Positions 1 to 8,690 are shown, counted from the first letter of the stretch. The stretch is DNA of 10,252 nt from Larix sibirica (GCA_004151065.3 NWUY0300030341.1:9866-20117); one strand, 5' to 3'. The notes: generated by a model not told the origin, from the sequence alone. A program made the numbers and translations.

Positions 1-22
1 GAGAGAGAGAGAGAGAGAGAGA
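1..22. repeat. (GA)11 microsatellite
   Basis: Eleven GA dinucleotides open the window. The tract may continue to the left, outside the window. Confidence 0.95.
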
Positions 23-285
23 AAGGGAGTGATACATTTATGCACAATGGACAGAATTTACCCTGGTTCCAATATGAAAATGGTCATCCAGTATTAAAAA
101 GTCACTTTTTGTTGAGATCCTCAAGCTGAACATCATCATAGATTTCATATCTCATTGCTTGACACTCATAGCTGAAAGAGCACCTGTTTGCAGTGTACAA
201 CATAGAGAAGTGCCTTTGATTGTAGAAGAATCCTTCTGATTGTGGAGTAAGCTTTTGGCAAATTTAGAGAGGTAAAAGTCTTGAT

Positions 286-489
286 TCACATCCCATTCTT
301 GTGTATGCGTCGACGATTAGTATTCCTTTTTGTAGCAGATAAGTCCTCTACATTGGTACCACCAATTGTCTGCCACTGTATCCTGTCATTAATATTAATG
401 ATCTCTGCAGTATCCCTGAATTTAGAGGGAAACTCAGCAAACAAGATGCAAATAATATCAGCCGCAGTGTGTCTTGGAATATAACTTTG
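286..489 (-). other. Protein-like open frame of unknown identity (copy 1)
   Basis: Read on the minus strand, an open stretch of 66 codons runs between two stops (TAA at 490-492 and TGA at 286-288) without a start codon. Its composition resembles real protein more than the plus-strand frames do: an Ala-Ala-Asp-Ile-Ile hydrophobic segment, then Phe-Pro-Ser-Lys-Phe, then a Thr-Lys-Arg/Arg-Arg-Arg basic end. Further minus-strand blocks with coiled-coil-like, Glu/Met-rich composition lie at about 560-690 in shifting frames. This suggests an old, broken coding sequence or transposon remnant. I do not recognise the family. The same frame is present at 2174-2377. Confidence 0.25.
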
Positions 490-524
490 TTATGGTTGTC
501 CTTGCCTCTCACGACATGCTATGT

Positions 525-542
525 ACATGTATATATACATGT
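525..542. repeat. Perfect 18-bp palindrome
   Basis: The stretch acatgtatatatacatgt equals its own reverse complement over 18 bases, centred on an alternating TA core. It could extrude as a small hairpin or simply be a TA-rich low-complexity accident. Nothing nearby indicates a function. The duplicate lies at 2413-2430. Confidence 0.8.
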
Positions 543-982
543 GTGTGCCCTTCTGTGATAGTCCTTTCTTCTCAAGGTACACAAATTCCTCATCCACAAG
601 TTCTGACTCCTGCTCACATTCTGCTTTTTGTTAATGTCAATTATGTTCTGGATCATGGTGTTCATTTCTTCATATGCCTCCCTAAACATTTACTCTGTGT
701 TTTCAATAACTCTTAAATTTCTTTTGGGAAATCCGAAATTCTTATGGTATGTAACAGCATGTGGGAAGTTTCACAATCTCCTTTTTCACTCATCTGCTGT
801 GGTTAATATTGACTATTTACTGCGGAATATGTCCGATATGGCAGGTTTATTGTGGGATGAATTTAACCATGGCTTTGATTTTATTTTGAAAATTTTGTTC
901 TTTGTTTCTTATGAATCTCTTTCAGCTTTAAATTCGTTCTTTGTTTACTATATATCTATTCAGCATATTATATGATGCAAGG

Positions 983-983
983 N
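983..983. other. Undetermined base (n) at assembly join
   Basis: This is the only ambiguous base in the window. It lies exactly at the position where the two 982-base repeat copies stop agreeing. A lone n at a repeat boundary is what scaffolders leave when two contigs are joined with unknown or near-zero gap. I infer that the sequence left and right of it may not be truly adjacent. Confidence 0.85.
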
Positions 984-1888
984 AGGGTCTCTTTTTGGCC
1001 CCCCTGGGCATTTGTCCTCTCTCCTCGTGACCTGTGCAGAGCTGCTTTGCCACACCACAGGTTGCCCACCAGCAGCGCAACAGACATACCAGATCTTGGA
1101 GGCTCCTAGATTGGTTGCCCTCCTCTCTACACATGCCCACACAGGTACACTTGAGTCGCCAGGTCCCTTACCTGAATTTTTGTCACTGCAGCCTTGGATG
1201 GTAGGAGAGCTAGACTTCCTCATGGATGTACTTCCCAAGGATCATACAGTTGGCACCACTTGTCCTGGTCACTCCCCTGGGGATATCATCCCTCAAAGCA
1301 TTGGTAATTTCACAGTGGTTGACAACATTGAGGTGGAGGATACCCTTCCTCGGATACCCCTCTCTCACTTGGCAGCCAGCTGCAGCTGGCCATGCCATCC
1401 TCCCTTGGCACAGCCGTGCTGCATTGATCTTAGCTTCTATCACTTTACCATGTACTTAGCACTGAGATTCCTTCCTATGTTTAACTTCTTTCTTCTTTAG
1501 GAGATGCCTTTCACATTCCTACATTGTCCTTTTCTTTGCCAGATGTACTTTTCAGTCCCATTGACCTACTCCTTTTGTCATTTGTTGGACGTTAATAAAA
1601 TTACCTTATCCTATCTTATCTTCTTGATATTTTGCTTAAATGTGCTTGTTTACAAAAATGAATACCTTCATCCACTCTTTTTGGTTTTGTTTCCTTGGTC
1701 CAAAAAGGTGAAATGTCTGAGGTTTTTGGAACAGGTAAGATTTTGAAAATAGCTCGTCTAATCCTTAATGAAAGAGGCAAGTGGCTGTATACATAGATAT
1801 TCAAATACAAATTCAAAAGTCAAATAAATTGAACATAGCTAAGGATAATACAATAACAAAATATGCATTTAGCAATACATTAGATTAG
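984..1888. other. Unassigned segment between the repeats; GC-rich first half
   Basis: The first part (about 984-1460) is visibly richer in G and C than the surrounding AT-rich DNA. It has long open frames on both strands: plus 1012-1500 (162 codons), plus 1226-1459, minus 1443-1210 and minus 1238-960. None gives a protein I recognise, and overlapping open frames in a GC-rich stretch are expected by chance. A fragment of a degraded retroelement is possible, but no motif supports it. The second part (about 1500-1888) is AT-rich and pyrimidine-rich, with no convincing gene. It runs directly into the second GA tract. Confidence 0.5.
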
Positions 1889-1910
1889 GAGAGAGAGAGA
1901 GAGAGAGAGA
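1889..1910. repeat. (GA)11 microsatellite, second copy
   Basis: Eleven GA units, the same length as the tract at the start of the window. Microsatellites of this kind mutate quickly, so identical lengths in two genuine copies would be unusual unless the duplication is very young. Confidence 0.95.
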
Positions 1911-2173
1911 AAGGGAGTGATACATTTATGCACAATGGACAGAATTTACCCTGGTTCCAATATGAAAATGGTCATCCAGTATTAAAAAGTCACTTTTTGT
2001 TGAGATCCTCAAGCTGAACATCATCATAGATTTCATATCTCATTGCTTGACACTCATAGCTGAAAGAGCACCTGTTTGCAGTGTACAACATAGAGAAGTG
2101 CCTTTGATTGTAGAAGAATCCTTCTGATTGTGGAGTAAGCTTTTGGCAAATTTAGAGAGGTAAAAGTCTTGAT

Positions 2174-2377
2174 TCACATCCCATTCTTGTGTATGCGTCG
2201 ACGATTAGTATTCCTTTTTGTAGCAGATAAGTCCTCTACATTGGTACCACCAATTGTCTGCCACTGTATCCTGTCATTAATATTAATGATCTCTGCAGTA
2301 TCCCTGAATTTAGAGGGAAACTCAGCAAACAAGATGCAAATAATATCAGCCGCAGTGTGTCTTGGAATATAACTTTG
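2174..2377 (-). other. Protein-like open frame of unknown identity (copy 2)
   Basis: Identical to the minus-strand frame at 286-489 because it lies in the duplicated block. It has no start codon and no recognised domain. It is probably a remnant. Confidence 0.25.
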
Positions 2378-2412
2378 TTATGGTTGTCCTTGCCTCTCAC
2401 GACATGCTATGT

Positions 2413-2430
2413 ACATGTATATATACATGT
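2413..2430. repeat. Perfect 18-bp palindrome, second copy
   Basis: Same 18-base self-complementary sequence as at 525-542, present because the surrounding 982 bases are duplicated. Confidence 0.8.
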
Positions 2431-3014
2431 GTGTGCCCTTCTGTGATAGTCCTTTCTTCTCAAGGTACACAAATTCCTCATCCACAAGTTCTGACTCCTG
2501 CTCACATTCTGCTTTTTGTTAATGTCAATTATGTTCTGGATCATGGTGTTCATTTCTTCATATGCCTCCCTAAACATTTACTCTGTGTTTTCAATAACTC
2601 TTAAATTTCTTTTGGGAAATCCGAAATTCTTATGGTATGTAACAGCATGTGGGAAGTTTCACAATCTCCTTTTTCACTCATCTGCTGTGGTTAATATTGA
2701 CTATTTACTGCGGAATATGTCCGATATGGCAGGTTTATTGTGGGATGAATTTAACCATGGCTTTGATTTTATTTTGAAAATTTTGTTCTTTGTTTCTTAT
2801 GAATCTCTTTCAGCTTTAAATTCGTTCTTTGTTTACTATATATCTATTCAGCATATTATATGATGCAAGGTTTTGTATTTTTTTGATTTTGACTGTGCAT
2901 ACCCTATGGATGTGTTCTTAAAGAAAGTTGTTATTGAGAAAGAGATTAGAAAACTAATATTCGTTTTTATGTTGTAAAGCTTGATGCATGAATTTCTGAT
3001 GTGTTTATTTGCAG

Positions 3015-3393
3015 GCTTGATAGTTGAAAGTGGAATCACATGGGCTATGCTGACCTCAATTTTATCTGAAGTGGTTTCCGTATTTGATCTTGACCACTGC
3101 ACAGATATATTTAGACATTAGTGAAAATTGTGTCACCAGAACAACTGTTCAGAATATATTACTCAAAACTGGTGTTGATATTGATGCAATGTACATGCAT
3201 CTTAAAGGTATCAACATATTTCGGTGACATATATTTTGGATACATCTGTAGCCATTAATTTATGCCACTTTGCAGGTTTAGACTTTTGTAATTTGTTGAG
3301 GGAGAATCCATTGTTTTTGCAGTGTTCAAATTAATAGAAAGTTTTAGAGCATGCGGGCAGAAGAATTTTCTGAGCTTGCTAAGAGCACAGTAA
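3015..3393 (+). other. Candidate terminal exons of an unrecognised gene
   Basis: A good acceptor (tttatttgcag) ends at 3014 and opens a frame of ordinary protein composition to about 3104. There the reading shifts by one base into a second frame (about 3105-3207: Tyr-Leu-Asp-Ile-Ser, Arg-Thr-Thr-Val-Gln-Asn, Gly-Val-Asp-Ile-Asp). That frame ends at a possible donor after 3207 (AAAG|gtatca). Two acceptors follow. The one ending at 3275 leads to a stop at 3332. The better one, ending at 3322 (ttgtttttgcag), gives an in-frame exon 3323-3393 closing with TAA. I recognise no family. The one-base shift near 3104 could mean a pseudogene, a sequencing error or a misplaced splice site. It might also be part of a leader for the downstream gene. 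Confidence 0.3.
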
Positions 3394-3558
3394 AGATCAT
3401 CTAGAAGGGTCAAGGGAGAGAGAGGTTCAGTACTCTTTACACGCTACCTTGCTCCAATTCAAAGAAGCCCCTGCTGCATTTTATTTGTCTTTTAGCACTT
3501 GTGCTTCACAAATAAGGACCTTAAACTTTGTGTTCAGGGAAGTTTATTAGTGGAGAAT
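3394..3558 (+). promoter_or_regulatory. Probable 5' leader of the PRP38B-like gene
   Basis: This is the sequence immediately upstream of the PRP38B start codon. The frame is open back to an ATG at 3499, which would add 20 residues not seen in the family, so these are treated as untranslated. A weak splice acceptor (tttgtgttcag) ends at 3538 and could close an intron in the leader. No clear TATA box or other promoter element stands out, so the true transcription start is unknown and may lie further upstream. Confidence 0.35.
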
Positions 3559-3846
3559 ATGGAAGTACAAACATGTGGGAAGCCTATTGATTCTTTGCTT
3601 GAGAAGGTTCTCTGCATGAACATCCTGTCTTCAGATTACTTCAAGGAACTATACAGGCTGAAGACCTACCATGAAGTTATTGATGAGATCTATAATCAAG
3701 TTGATCATGTAGAACCATGGATGACAGGGAATTGTAGGGGTCCATCTACAGCATTTTGTCTTCTTTACAAGTATTTTACCATGAAGTTGACAGTGAAGCA
3801 AATGCATGGGCTTCTCAAACATGAGGACTCTCCATACATAAGATGT
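3559..3846 (+). CDS. PRP38B: PRP38B-like pre-mRNA splicing factor, exon 1 (N-terminal 96 codons)
   Basis: Encodes the N-terminal part of a PRP38-domain protein of the PRP38B type (the plant SRL1 / human PRPF38B branch). In other eukaryotes PRP38 proteins join the spliceosome around the precatalytic B complex and are needed for its activation in the nucleus. The frame starts Met-Glu-Val-Gln-Thr, the usual plant N-terminus. It then carries the family hallmarks NILSSDYFKELYRLKTYHE (about residues 20-40), HVEPW (about 50-55), GPSTAFCLLYK (about 60-72) and DSPYIRC at the exon end (codons 90-96). I chose ATG 3559 over the in-frame ATG 3499 because homologs begin here. No stop or frameshift is present. 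The exon ends in phase 0 at AGATGT|GTAAGT and joins in frame to 9327. The gene appears intact as far as it is seen. Confidence 0.93.
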
Positions 3847-3906
3847 GTAAGTTTTTTGATCTGTTCTGTTTTCCTTTTATGTACCCCTCATTTGCTTTGT
3901 TATTAA

Positions 3907-4000
3907 CTTATTTTAATTTATGACATCCATCACGACAATTTTTTATTATTATTGCTTTTAACTCTTTTTCTTACACTTTTGGGTTTTTTATAATCATTAT
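3907..4000. other. AT-rich intron start, nothing recognised
   Basis: Low-complexity T-rich intronic DNA. Nothing beyond ordinary intron composition is visible here. Confidence 0.6.
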
Positions 4001-4521
4001 GGGTCCTGTTAAACTCATGGTTTATCCAATTGGTGAAACTGGACAGGAATTGTTGTTTCTGTTGGTTGTGTGTTTAACTTTAACTTTAACCATCTAAGCC
4101 AGTTTAAGTATACTCCTTGACCCTGAATTATTGTCTTGAGAATTTGTACATGTAGATTTTGTGTCTTGGTAAAATAGAACACATCTGACTTGCCTGTCCC
4201 AATTGTATAAATATTCTAATTGTTTGTTTGTTTCTGTACTTATGTGCCATTCCTTCCATGTATTGTGCATGCTAGTGGATATGTATTGAAGTTCTTGTCT
4301 GTGCATGGTGTGTCTAAGGTTGTTTGATAATGTACCTTGTTCTCATATGCATCTGACATAACTGATATTGATAGCAGTGTGTCACAGTATATTTGAAATT
4401 GCAATGGAGCTTGTTTGTTTGTTTCTGTACTTTATGCTTAACTCTAGACAGCTTGATGCATGTTAGATACTGGTAAAGTTCATATTTTAACATTTGCATC
4501 TGAGGCTGTTTCGTCATTTGG
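4001..4521. repeat. Diverged intronic repeat, unit 1
   Basis: Matches 4589-5155 at many blocks in the same order. The blocks include a shared segment reading ttaaactcatggtttatcca, one beginning agtttaagtatactcct (4101 and 4737), and the shared ggagcttgtttgtttgtttc block (4406 and 5040). The offset shifts from 588 to about 634-636 because unit 2 carries about 48 extra bases near 4660-4735. Differences are scattered substitutions and small indels, so the duplication is old and not an assembly artefact. Minus-strand open frames here (4306-4094 and 4808-4314) are by-products of the repeat, with no recognised domain. Confidence 0.88.
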
Positions 4522-4588
4522 AAATGTGAGGTTGTTCTTATATGCATAGAACATATTTGATAATGGCTGCAGTTTGCCATGATATTAT

Positions 4589-5155
4589 GGGTTCTGTTAA
4601 ACTCATGGTTTATCCAATTGGTGAAACTGGACATAAAGTTGTTTCTGTTGGTTGCGTGTTCTTGCCACGAATGGCCCATGATTAAGAAGATAAACCTAAC
4701 CACTTTACGTGGAATAAGTGTAAGGCAGTTTAAGTATACTCCTAGACCCTGAGTTATAGTCTTTTGAATTTGTACATGAAGATTCTGTATCTTGGTAAAA
4801 TAGAACACATCTATCTTGCCTGTCCAAATTTTATAAACATTCTAATTGTTTGTTTGCTTCTGTACTTACGTGCCATTCCTTCCATGTATTGTGCATGTTA
4901 GTGGATATGTTTTGAAGTTCATATCTGTGTGTGGTGTGTCTAAGGTTGTTTGATAGCACACCTTTGTTCTCATATGCATGTGACATAACTGATATTAATA
5001 GCAGTGTGTCACAAATTAAAATATATTTGAAATTGCAGTGGAGCTTGTTTGTTTGTTTCTGTTGTTTATGCTCAACTCTATCCAGCTTGGTGCATGCTTG
5101 AAACTGGTGAAGCTTATATTTTTACATGTACATCTGAGGTTGTTTGGGTCACTTT
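4589..5155. repeat. Diverged intronic repeat, unit 2
   Basis: Second, longer unit of the intronic duplication, in direct orientation. A partial third echo of the inner part (ttct-atatgcat then ...ga-at-gcagt) appears at about 4534-4580, between the two units. The array may therefore have been built in more than one step. It carries no gene-like features. Confidence 0.88.
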
Positions 5156-5409
5156 GGTCATTTGGAGTTCAGGCTTCACAGGCCTTTGATTATAATTTAT
5201 TGTCCTTTGCTAAGCTTTCCAAGCTAAGCATACTTGTTTTACTCGAAACTGTTCCACCTACCAGGTCCACTTATCGACTCAAAAAAGACATGAACAGACA
5301 CACCAATAGAAGTTCAAAACAGGAAAGATTGACATATTACATTTCCCAATACAGAATCATAAATCATATATATTGTGTTGTCTGGTGCCCACTGATTGTC
5401 TGTCTATGA
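5156..5409. other. Intronic stretch between repeat and LINE; nothing recognised
   Basis: This probably contains the 3' untranslated end of the antisense LINE and its junction with older intron sequence. I could not find a poly-T run (the complement of a poly-A tail) or a target-site duplication that would mark the exact junction. The plus-strand frame 5038-5409 crosses from the repeat into this stretch and is not gene-like. Confidence 0.5.
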
Positions 5410-5414
5410 ATTCT

Positions 5415-5810
5415 CCGTCTGGCAGGAGAAGGCCTTTTGTTTGAAAGACGATTCAGTCTTGTGTCATTCCCTGTAGACATGTCTGTAGCTGATCACCTGA
5501 AATTGACGGGAAATATCCTTCAACTGCAAAGCAATGGGGAGTAAGGCATTGTCTTGAATCTGAAACCCATTATTTATCCAATTTATTGCCAGAAGGAAAT
5601 CTTCCATAACTTGAAGATGCACAATATCCGTGTCTATGGCAAGTTTGAGAAGAAAGTATAGTTCTTCAAACTCCCCTAAATTGTTGGTCCCTTGACCCAA
5701 GTTTGCTTTAGCATAAAAGAAGGTGATCATTAGAAAGGAAGAGGGCTAAACCAATTCCACTGGTCAAGCCAGGACCTTAAGAGGCCCCATCAAAACAACC
5801 CCAAGCATAT
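5415..5810 (-). pseudogene. LINE RNase H domain remnant
   Basis: The terminal domain matches the RNase H found at the end of many plant LINE and reverse-transcriptase-derived proteins. Phe-Asp-Gly-Ala-Ser (5780-5794) supplies the first catalytic Asp and is followed at once by an in-frame TAA (5777-5779). The frame 5730-5464 then contains Gly-Thr-Asn-Asn-Leu-Gly-Glu-Phe-Glu-Glu-Leu (the catalytic Glu region). It also has a Glu-Asp-Phe-Leu-Leu-Ala-Ile-Asn-Trp block where relatives have Gly-Asp-Ser, and ends in a His-Val-Tyr-Arg-Glu block. Acidic residues survive at the expected places, but the stops mean it is not functional. Confidence 0.82.
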
Positions 5811-6079
5811 GATTTATTCACCTGAACCTCCTCCACAATTCTCTGAGCATTGACCTTTGGAATACATTGTAATGAGCTAACAAAACATTTATCTCTGCTG
5901 CTACCTGGAAGGTAGGGATGAGTTTCTCCTCAAAGAGAATAGAGTTCCTGGCCAACCAGATACCCACCCAACAAAACCAGCAGAGGGGTAGCCCTAATAC
6001 TCTTCAGTTTACTGATAGTAAACCATTCCAAGAAACTATCCTCCAGATTATCCTTCCTCTACAAAGAATGTTTGCCCAG

Positions 6080-6399
6080 CAAAGCCCCCACTTCAGACCA
6101 AACTTGTTTTGAAAAATGGCAATGCAAGAAAAGATATGAGGTATTTTCCCCCTTGCACCGACAGAGAAGATAAATGCTAGGGCGTTCCTTATTCCTTTTT
6201 GATGCTTCCCATGTTAGCACTTTCATTTAAGACAAGCCACATAAAGAGTTTACATTTTGTTGGGGCACTAACCTTTCACAACTTTTTCCATGACCACTTG
6301 TACTTAACTTGATCAGGACAGTGGAGGGCTGAGTACCCCAATCTGGCTGTGTAAGATCTACCTGCACCTTTCAGAGTCGAACTTAACTCATCAGGAGCA
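6080..6399 (-). pseudogene. LINE zf-RVT zinc-binding domain remnant
   Basis: Minus-strand reading at about 6170-6080 gives Cys-Arg-Cys-Lys-Gly-Glu followed by Leu-Phe-Leu-His-Cys, then a Val-Trp. This is the zf-RVT pattern found at the end of plant LINE and related reverse-transcriptase proteins. The first cysteine pair is spaced by one residue instead of the usual two, suggesting a small deletion. The plus-strand frame 5918-6112 overlaps it and is a shadow. Confidence 0.7.
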
Positions 6400-7259
6400 T
6401 TAACCTAATGCCAGCCTTTTTAAGCTCAGCCAGGAAAGGGTCCCAGGCCTGCACCATATCATTTCTCAAACCAAGGTCCAAAGCCTTCAGCCACCCTTGA
6501 TTACAGTTCCACAGAGTAGTTTCAGCTGGGTTGTCAACCAACTTAAGCGTGGATCTACCAATTAACTGCAAATGTTGAATAAGAATGTCATGAAGGAAAA
6601 TATCTTTGCCACAGCCCATCACTGCATCTACCCCAATTCCTACCTGGGACCCATCTCCAACCCTCCAAGCTATTTCTCGAGTCAAAGCCTTCCACTGATT
6701 GGAGACATTTTGGATTCTCTTCCTATTCCTCCTTATCCAGTTCATCAGAGAAGCTGGAGTAACTTAATTTTGGATGGGAATTCTCTTCCACAAACTGTCT
6801 TTGGTGATGACATTCCATAAGGACATAGCTGCAAGATCCTTCCCAAATAAGCGAATGTTCTTCAGCATCAACCCCCCTGATATTTAGGGGATGCAATCTT
6901 TAGCCATTTAACTAAGTGACTTCCCTTGTATTTACTGCTTCCTTGCCATAGAAAGTTGAAATGGTATATTTTAATTTTCTCCAAGATGCCCTTGGTAATG
7001 TGGGCCAAATGTGCCCATACATTGGAATAGCTTCCAACACTGCTTTAACTAAAACTAATCTACCACCCTTGGAAAGCCACCTGTTACACCAGAATGAAAT
7101 ATGCTTTTCAAACTTGGATAATAACCAATACCAATCTGTTTTCCATACCCACGTGGCTTAAGGTTAAATTGAGATACTTGATCCCTTCTGACACATCCAA
7201 GTGCCTGGAGGGAAAGCACCTTGCTAGTCACATTACCTGAGGATCATTAACCCCCTACA
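6400..7259 (-). pseudogene. LINE thumb / C-terminal region remnant
   Basis: After the reverse transcriptase come the conserved plant LINE blocks. One is Gly-Gly-Leu-x-Leu-Lys-Asn...Ala-Ala-x-Ser-Leu-Trp at about 6890-6800. Another is an open frame (6745-6383) with Ile-Ala-Trp-Arg-Val-Gly-Asp-Gly-Ser, a feature of the region before the zinc-binding domain. Frame changes and stops separate the blocks. The plus-strand open frames at 6572-6820 and 6961-7161 are shadows of this coding. Confidence 0.8.
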
Positions 7260-8290
7260 TTACCAAGCAGATTTATTTTCATTAATTTTTATGCATGTTT
7301 CCATGTTGTACAGTTGGAGAATGTCTTTGAAGTGGTTCCCTTCCATTACAGACCCAAAACAAAACAAGAGAACATCATCAGCAAAGAACAAGTGAGTCAG
7401 GCCCTCACTGCTCCCTATTTTAACACCTTGTATCTTCCTCAATCTCTTTGCTTCACTGATAGCTCTACTCAAACTCTCAGCCACTAACATAAATATTAAA
7501 AAGATGAGGGGATAATGGGAATCCATGCCTAAGGCTTCTGGCAGGCTTTAAAAAATTAGAAGCTGAGCCATTAATGAGAACTGAAAATGAAATAGATGCC
7601 ACATCCAATTATCCATTTGACCATGGACATGGAGAAACCAATATGAATCAATAGCAACTTGAGATACAACCAAGACACTCTGTCATAATCTTTAGATAGA
7701 TCAGGCTTTATAACTGCTGCAGGCATATGTGAAGTTTTAATGGAATGGAGCCCTTCCTGTGCAGTTCCAATTGCCTCATGGATCAGGTGCACTTCCAAGA
7801 ACCAAACTGCTCTGCTGAGATGAACTGGGATAACAGTGGCTTCAACCTGACTGCAATTATTGTGCACAAGATTTTATAAATGCTGTTACATAAAGAAATT
7901 GCTCTAAAATCATCGAGTCTCTGGACAGTCCACTTTTGCAATGAGAGTTACAAAAGTGGAATTAAAGTTCACAGGCACCTTCCCTGAGATTCTCTCCTCC
8001 TCCAAAACCCTATGTAGATCATCACACAGCAAGTCAAATAAGTATATGTATAATTCCACAGTTCAGCCATCAGGGGCTGGAGTTTTGTCTTTTGTGAAGG
8101 TTTTAACAACTGCCATAAGCTCTTCCTTGGTAATTTCTTGATAAATGTTCTCATTATCCTCCTCGTTAACCATCCTGGGAAAATATGATACCACTTTGAG
8201 AATATATTGGCCGTGTCTTGTTCCTTAAAGATTTCACTGAAGTGTTGAACCTCCAGAGCTGCCAAAGCCTTGAAACTATCCACCTTCTCA
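7260..8290 (-). pseudogene. LINE reverse transcriptase domain, multiply broken
   Basis: The fingers and palm of a non-LTR reverse transcriptase are recognisable in order. There is a Lys-Asp-Lys-Thr-Pro-Ala-Pro-Asp-Gly block at about 8068-8097, where the tryptophan expected next is a TGA stop. Next come Asn-Ser-Thr-Phe-Val-Thr-Leu-Ile, a frame change, then Phe-Arg-Ala-Ile-Ser-Leu-Cys-Asn. An Asp-Leu-Ser-Lys-Asp-Tyr-Asp-Arg-Val motif (the A motif) follows at about 7700. Finally the catalytic Phe-Ala-Asp-Asp box lies at 7374-7385 in the frame 7526-7260. Both catalytic aspartates of the last motif survive, but at least three frame changes separate the blocks. Confidence 0.88.
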
Positions 8291-8293
8291 CCT

Positions 8294-8690
8294 TCACTGT
8301 TGGTCAGTGCCCCAAATTGTATTGACATTTCTGAGTTTCTCCAATCCCTTTTTCTCCAACAGGAGCTTAGTCTTCCTGGCTTCCAAACCCATTAAAGTAT
8401 TTTTGTCTGCCTCCCCTAGCAAAATACCCTCCTTATCAGAAAGAAATTCCTCCAACTCCCTTTCAACTTCTTTAATTTGACTGTCACTCCCACTGTACCT
8501 ATGACTGGCCCAAACTGACACTTTCTCCTTCAGTAGCTTTAGGGATCCTGCCAACTGTTCACAAGCAGACCCTTCCAAAAAAGGATCGTAACATTTCCAA
8601 TTATTCTTAATCAAGGACTGAAAGTCTTCTTTGATCACCCAGCGTGGATTATATTTGAAAAGGGCCCCAGGCTTGGGATTATTCAAATCC
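8294..8690 (-). pseudogene. LINE linker between endonuclease and RT, with probable internal deletion
   Basis: The open frame running from 8791 continues through the linker seen in plant LINEs. It has the Phe-Lys-Tyr-Asn...Trp block after the endonuclease, then a lysine/glutamate-rich helical stretch. It jumps from Leu-Leu-Leu-Glu-Lys-Lys straight to Asn-Val-Asn-Thr-Ile-Trp-Gly near 8330. Relatives normally have about 25-35 residues between these blocks, including the Gly-Asp-x-Asn-Thr-x-Phe-Phe-His motif, so I infer a small internal deletion here. A frameshift follows directly. Confidence 0.65.

Larger units (their letters stand above)
1..982. repeat. Direct repeat, copy 1 (982 bp)
   Basis: This stretch is repeated without any difference I can find at 1889-2870, at a constant offset of 1888 bases. 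Three overlapping plus-strand reading frames (281-484, 474-716, 628-975) translate identically in both copies. The repeat begins in a GA microsatellite at the window edge, so it may extend further left. It ends exactly where an undetermined base sits (983). It has no start-to-stop gene that I recognise. On the minus strand a short open frame (489 to 286) looks protein-like, with hydrophobic stretches followed by an arginine-rich end. Perfect identity, including the microsatellite, argues for a very recent event or an assembly artefact. Confidence 0.95.
1889..2870. repeat. Direct repeat, copy 2 (982 bp)
   Basis: This is the second copy of the window's first 982 bases. Past 2870 it runs on into AT-rich sequence (2871 onward) that differs completely from what follows copy 1 (984 onward). 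Because the flanks after the two copies differ, this is not a clean tandem duplication of a 1,888-base unit. It is a direct repeat flanking an unrelated 906-base segment. The copy ends do not show TG...CA long-terminal-repeat ends. Copy 2 is continuous with the PRP38B gene downstream and is the copy more likely to be correctly placed. Confidence 0.95.

Noticed and set aside
1-2870. The two identical 982-base copies as long terminal repeats of a retrotransposon with a 906-base internal region.
   Set aside because: The copy ends do not show TG...CA termini. No primer-binding site, polypurine tract, gag or pol is visible between the copies, and the boundary coincides with an undetermined base. 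The left end is also outside the window.
3499-3558. Translation start at ATG 3499, giving 20 extra N-terminal residues on the PRP38B protein.
   Set aside because: Plant relatives begin at the Met-Glu-Val/Ile-Gln of 3559, and the extra residues resemble no part of the family. A possible splice acceptor at 3538 also lies within this stretch.
3847-3906. Protein continuing through the donor to the stop at 3904-3906.
   Set aside because: The 20 codons after 3846 lose all family similarity, while the frame resumes exactly at 9327. It is intron read-through.
4314-4808. The 164-codon minus-strand open frame as a gene.
   Set aside because: It lies across the diverged intronic repeat. A similar but broken frame occurs in the other unit (4094-4306), and no domain is recognisable.
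6572-6820. Plus-strand open frames within the LINE (also 5918-6112, 6961-7161, 7941-8141, 8631-8849).
   Set aside because: They are complements of recognisable minus-strand LINE coding and carry no motifs of their own.
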